A DNA stretch of 64,000 nt from Poecilobothrus nobilitatus (lineage: Eukaryota; Arthropoda; Insecta; Diptera; Dolichopodidae), in NCBI GenBank assembly GCA_947095535.1, contig OX352774.1:244987825-245051824 (forward strand), written 5' to 3'. Of this stretch, positions 61,950 through 64,000 are shown piece by piece. Position 1 is the first letter of the stretch; the number at the start of each line of letters is the position of its first letter. The notes under the pieces were generated by a model that was given only the letters and a program-made list of their open reading frames with translations, was not told the origin of the DNA and did no database searches. The translations under genes were made by a program, and so were the position numbers.

Positions 61950-62045
61950 GGGGGCTTCCGTAGCTTAGTGGGTAGGCGTTTGACGTATTAACGAGAGAGA
62001 GTGTGAGTGTGGGTTCGATCCCTGCACAGGTCTTAAGTGTTTTTT
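61950..62045 (+). mobile_element. tRNA-derived SINE head
   Basis: TAGCTTAGTGGGTAGGCG (A box) and GGTTCGATCCC (B box) are ~50 bp apart. The presumed acceptor arms (GGGGGCT and the AGGTCTT side) pair poorly, and the anticodon arm is replaced by a GAGAGAGTGTGAGTG stretch. A degenerate SINE head is therefore more likely than a tRNA gene. Confidence 0.5.
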
Positions 62046-62338
62046 TCTTTACATACCAAAATAATTACATAAACAAAATAAATAATATTAGTATATAATT
62101 TAATAATAGTATAAAAACCTATAATGGCCTTAGTAGCCGATGGTTCAATAATATTGCATTACATTTATGTATGTAATATTAATATAAATAAATAAATGAA
62201 AATAAAATATTTAGATCACAACCATGTATTATTTCATTATAATAGACGGGCTACATGAAAAAAAATTGAATTTAATCCTACTAATATAAATCCCCAAAAC
62301 CTGAGATTTGACACGCATATATATATATATATCATTTG
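62046..62338. other. AT-rich non-coding DNA
   Basis: This may include the tail of the preceding SINE. A (TA)n run is found at 62318-62331. Confidence 0.45.
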
Positions 62339-63157
62339 TTAGCACATTTTCAAAAAGTTTTGGAAAAAATGTGCTTTATTATCAGTTTCACTCATTAAGT
62401 TCATTAAGTTACAGGTGCCTGTAACTTAGGCACCTGTACACATTTTACTTCAGCAAGTTATAAAAATTAAAGCTCCAGTAATATATTTTTACGCGTGTTA
62501 AAGGTTTCTAGGTTTCTTTTTGTTGTATAAGGTTCCAGAGTTATAGCTCTTCAAATTTGCAAAATAGCTCCATTTTCAGATGAATATATATCTCAGGCTC
62601 TGCGTAATAGGTTTGCAATCTGAAACTGCCAGAAATATCAAAATTATGCAATATTTTGTAATTTACTATTTAAATTTACCGTTATGTGAAAACCACTTTT
62701 TGCATGAAATTTTTTTTTTCATAACTCCGCTACACCTTTAGATAGGAACCTGAAATTTTAAGACAAGAAAGAACTTTTAGAATTAGCATAAGTTTGCTCA
62801 GAAAATGGTTTTGCACCACCCCCTGTTTAAAAGCTATTAGAGCTGAAAAATTGAAAATTTGCTATTTTTAGGCACCTGTACAAATTTTTCTTCTGCAAAA
62901 CATAAAAATTAAAGCACCAGTAATATATTTTTACGTGTGTTAACGGTGTTTCTTAGTTATATAAGGTTTGGGAATAACAGCTCCTCAAAATTCCAGAAAA
63001 ATCCTTTTTTCACATTTTTCTTTTTACTTTAAAAAAACTTCTTAAATTTTATTTCTTAAATTTTCAAATTCTTGTGCAAGTTGCCATTCTAAACAGTTTG
63101 TATTATCTTTTGGAAATGTGGGCTCTTAAAAACCGTTGATTTATATTTTACCTTGTT
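62339..63157 (+). mobile_element. DINE/Helentron-like element, family 1, copy 3 (inverted)
   Basis: It is the reverse complement of the copies at 10111 and 12047. It begins TTAGCACATTTTC...AAAATGTGCT (terminal hairpin), continues through CCGTTATGTGAAAACC and AACTTTTAGAATTAGCATAAG, and ends CTTTTGGAAATGTGGGC...ACCTTGTT. The (GTCC)n tract is lost. In its place is TTCACTCATTAAGTTCATT followed by a perfect 10-bp stem (ACAGGTGCCT at 62411-62420 with AGGCACCTGT at 62428-62437). Confidence 0.65.
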
Positions 63158-63911
63158 AATTATAGGTTAAGTAGTTTAAGTCACGTTAAATCAGGATAAG
63201 TCAGGTTAAGTTAGATTAAGTTTTTATCGTAATATAGACATTACTATTGGTTTTAAATACCTATTTTTTTTTTTCAATATTAAAAATAGTAAATTTGTAA
63301 AAATACATTATATCCCATAAGTTATTTATAACAAGATTATTAGACAAAATTAGCATAAAAACTACCTTTCTAGTTTAAATATTAATGAAATAAGCAACAA
63401 AACCGTTTTTGTAAATTTTTTTTAGGCTAACTTAAGATTGTTAAAAGGTAATATTTGAATAATAAAATTATTTCATTAAAATATCTCGAAAATCATATTA
63501 ATATAATTCCATATTTGATTTGTAATATTAAAAAAAAATAAAAACTAATTTCACTATTTCCGTCTAACTATATGTACCATAGTTAAACACATAGCAACAG
63601 ACTGAATACAACGGAGTTAACTGGTGTAAATTTTTATATTTATATCTAAAGTCGTTCTTAAAATAAAAAATGTTTATCATTTTTGTTCTATATTCAATGA
63701 TTGCTCCGTAATTATCTAAAATTTCTATTTATGTATCTAAAATATTAGTAATCCTATCATTTTCTTCTTTAACCCTTATCTTTTCTTTCCTATATTTTCT
63801 TTTTTTTTTTGTCAGTTTTACTTAACATTCTTATTCGTTTTACAAAGTTAAAAGTAGGTTATACGCAGTTTGTAACTATAACTTTAAAATAATATTTTTG
63901 TTGTTGTTGTT
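63158..63911. other. AT-rich DNA with short GTTAAG-type repeats
   Basis: 63164-63222 holds a degenerate run of TTAAGTCAGG and GGTTAAGTTAG units. The rest is AT-rich without recognised features. Confidence 0.5.
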
Positions 63912-63968
63912 GTACTGGTACTGGTATATGTTGTTGTACTGGTACTGGTACTGGTACTGGTACTGGTA
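63912..63968. repeat. (TACTGG)n hexanucleotide microsatellite
   Basis: TACTGG units run in two blocks separated by TATATGTTGTTG and are preceded by a (TTG)n tract at 63899-63912. Confidence 0.9.
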
Positions 63969-64000
63969 TAAATTCTATGGAAAAAAAAACAAAAAAAATT

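Noticed and set aside
61950..62045. A functional tRNA gene
   Set aside because: A and B boxes are present, but the acceptor and anticodon stems do not pair, so it reads better as a SINE head.
63164..63222. Insect telomere-type (TTAGG)n repeat
   Set aside because: The units are degenerate TTAAGTCAGG and GGTTAAGTTAG, not TTAGG, and the run is short and internal.

Overview
The window looks like AT-rich eukaryotic, most likely insect, intergenic or intronic DNA. It has long A/T homopolymers, many AT microsatellites, no operons, no rRNA or true tRNA genes, and no long open reading frame apart from low-complexity runs. Three repeat families have the architecture of Drosophila DINE-1/INE-1 elements (Helentron-associated, rolling-circle, non-autonomous): subterminal inverted repeats, a (GGAC)n = (GTCC)n tetranucleotide microsatellite, a small stem-loop and an AACAAG/CTTGTT-type terminus. 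One of them, at 23125-25327, matches from memory the DINE-1 5' block and also carries a long central array of ~147-bp tandem repeats. This points to a dipteran, probably a higher fly. The species cannot be fixed from sequence alone.

Layout. 1-10110 is AT-rich DNA with a fold-back repeat (2617-2885) and one copy of a dispersed SINE-like family (6692-7008). 10111-19215 is a cluster of DINE-like elements: family 1 twice plus a diverged copy, then three same-orientation ~1.57-kb copies of family 2. 19216-25327 holds an unexplained block, a decayed LINE reverse-transcriptase fragment, a TIR element with a tRNA-derived SINE nested in it, a 36-bp minisatellite, and the tandem-repeat DINE element. 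25328-39700 is mostly low-complexity DNA with a second LINE scrap, a SINE copy and a ~2.3-kb block of three related duplications. 39700-45200 contains a dead Ty3/gypsy-type gag, a long SINE-like element, a dispersed repeat, and the best-preserved dead LINE (linker, RT with FADD box, C-terminal region).

The only convincing host gene is very small. At 46532-46968 a signal peptide is followed by a Pro/Thr/Ser-rich, mucin-like mature peptide, split by a 90-nt intron with good splice sites. A second candidate 86-nt intron (46773-46858) has a TACTAAC branch site. Splicing it gives an 86-residue protein; retaining it gives a 70-residue protein, and both versions are proline-rich. This resembles the small secreted glue, salivary or seminal-fluid peptides of flies, but no homologue is claimed. 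46990-64000 is again mostly low-complexity DNA with two more long SINE-like copies, one short tRNA-headed SINE, a reversed family-1 DINE element, and (TA)n and (TACTGG)n microsatellites.

No CRISPR array, bacterial gene or virus gene was seen. No autonomous transposon appears intact.
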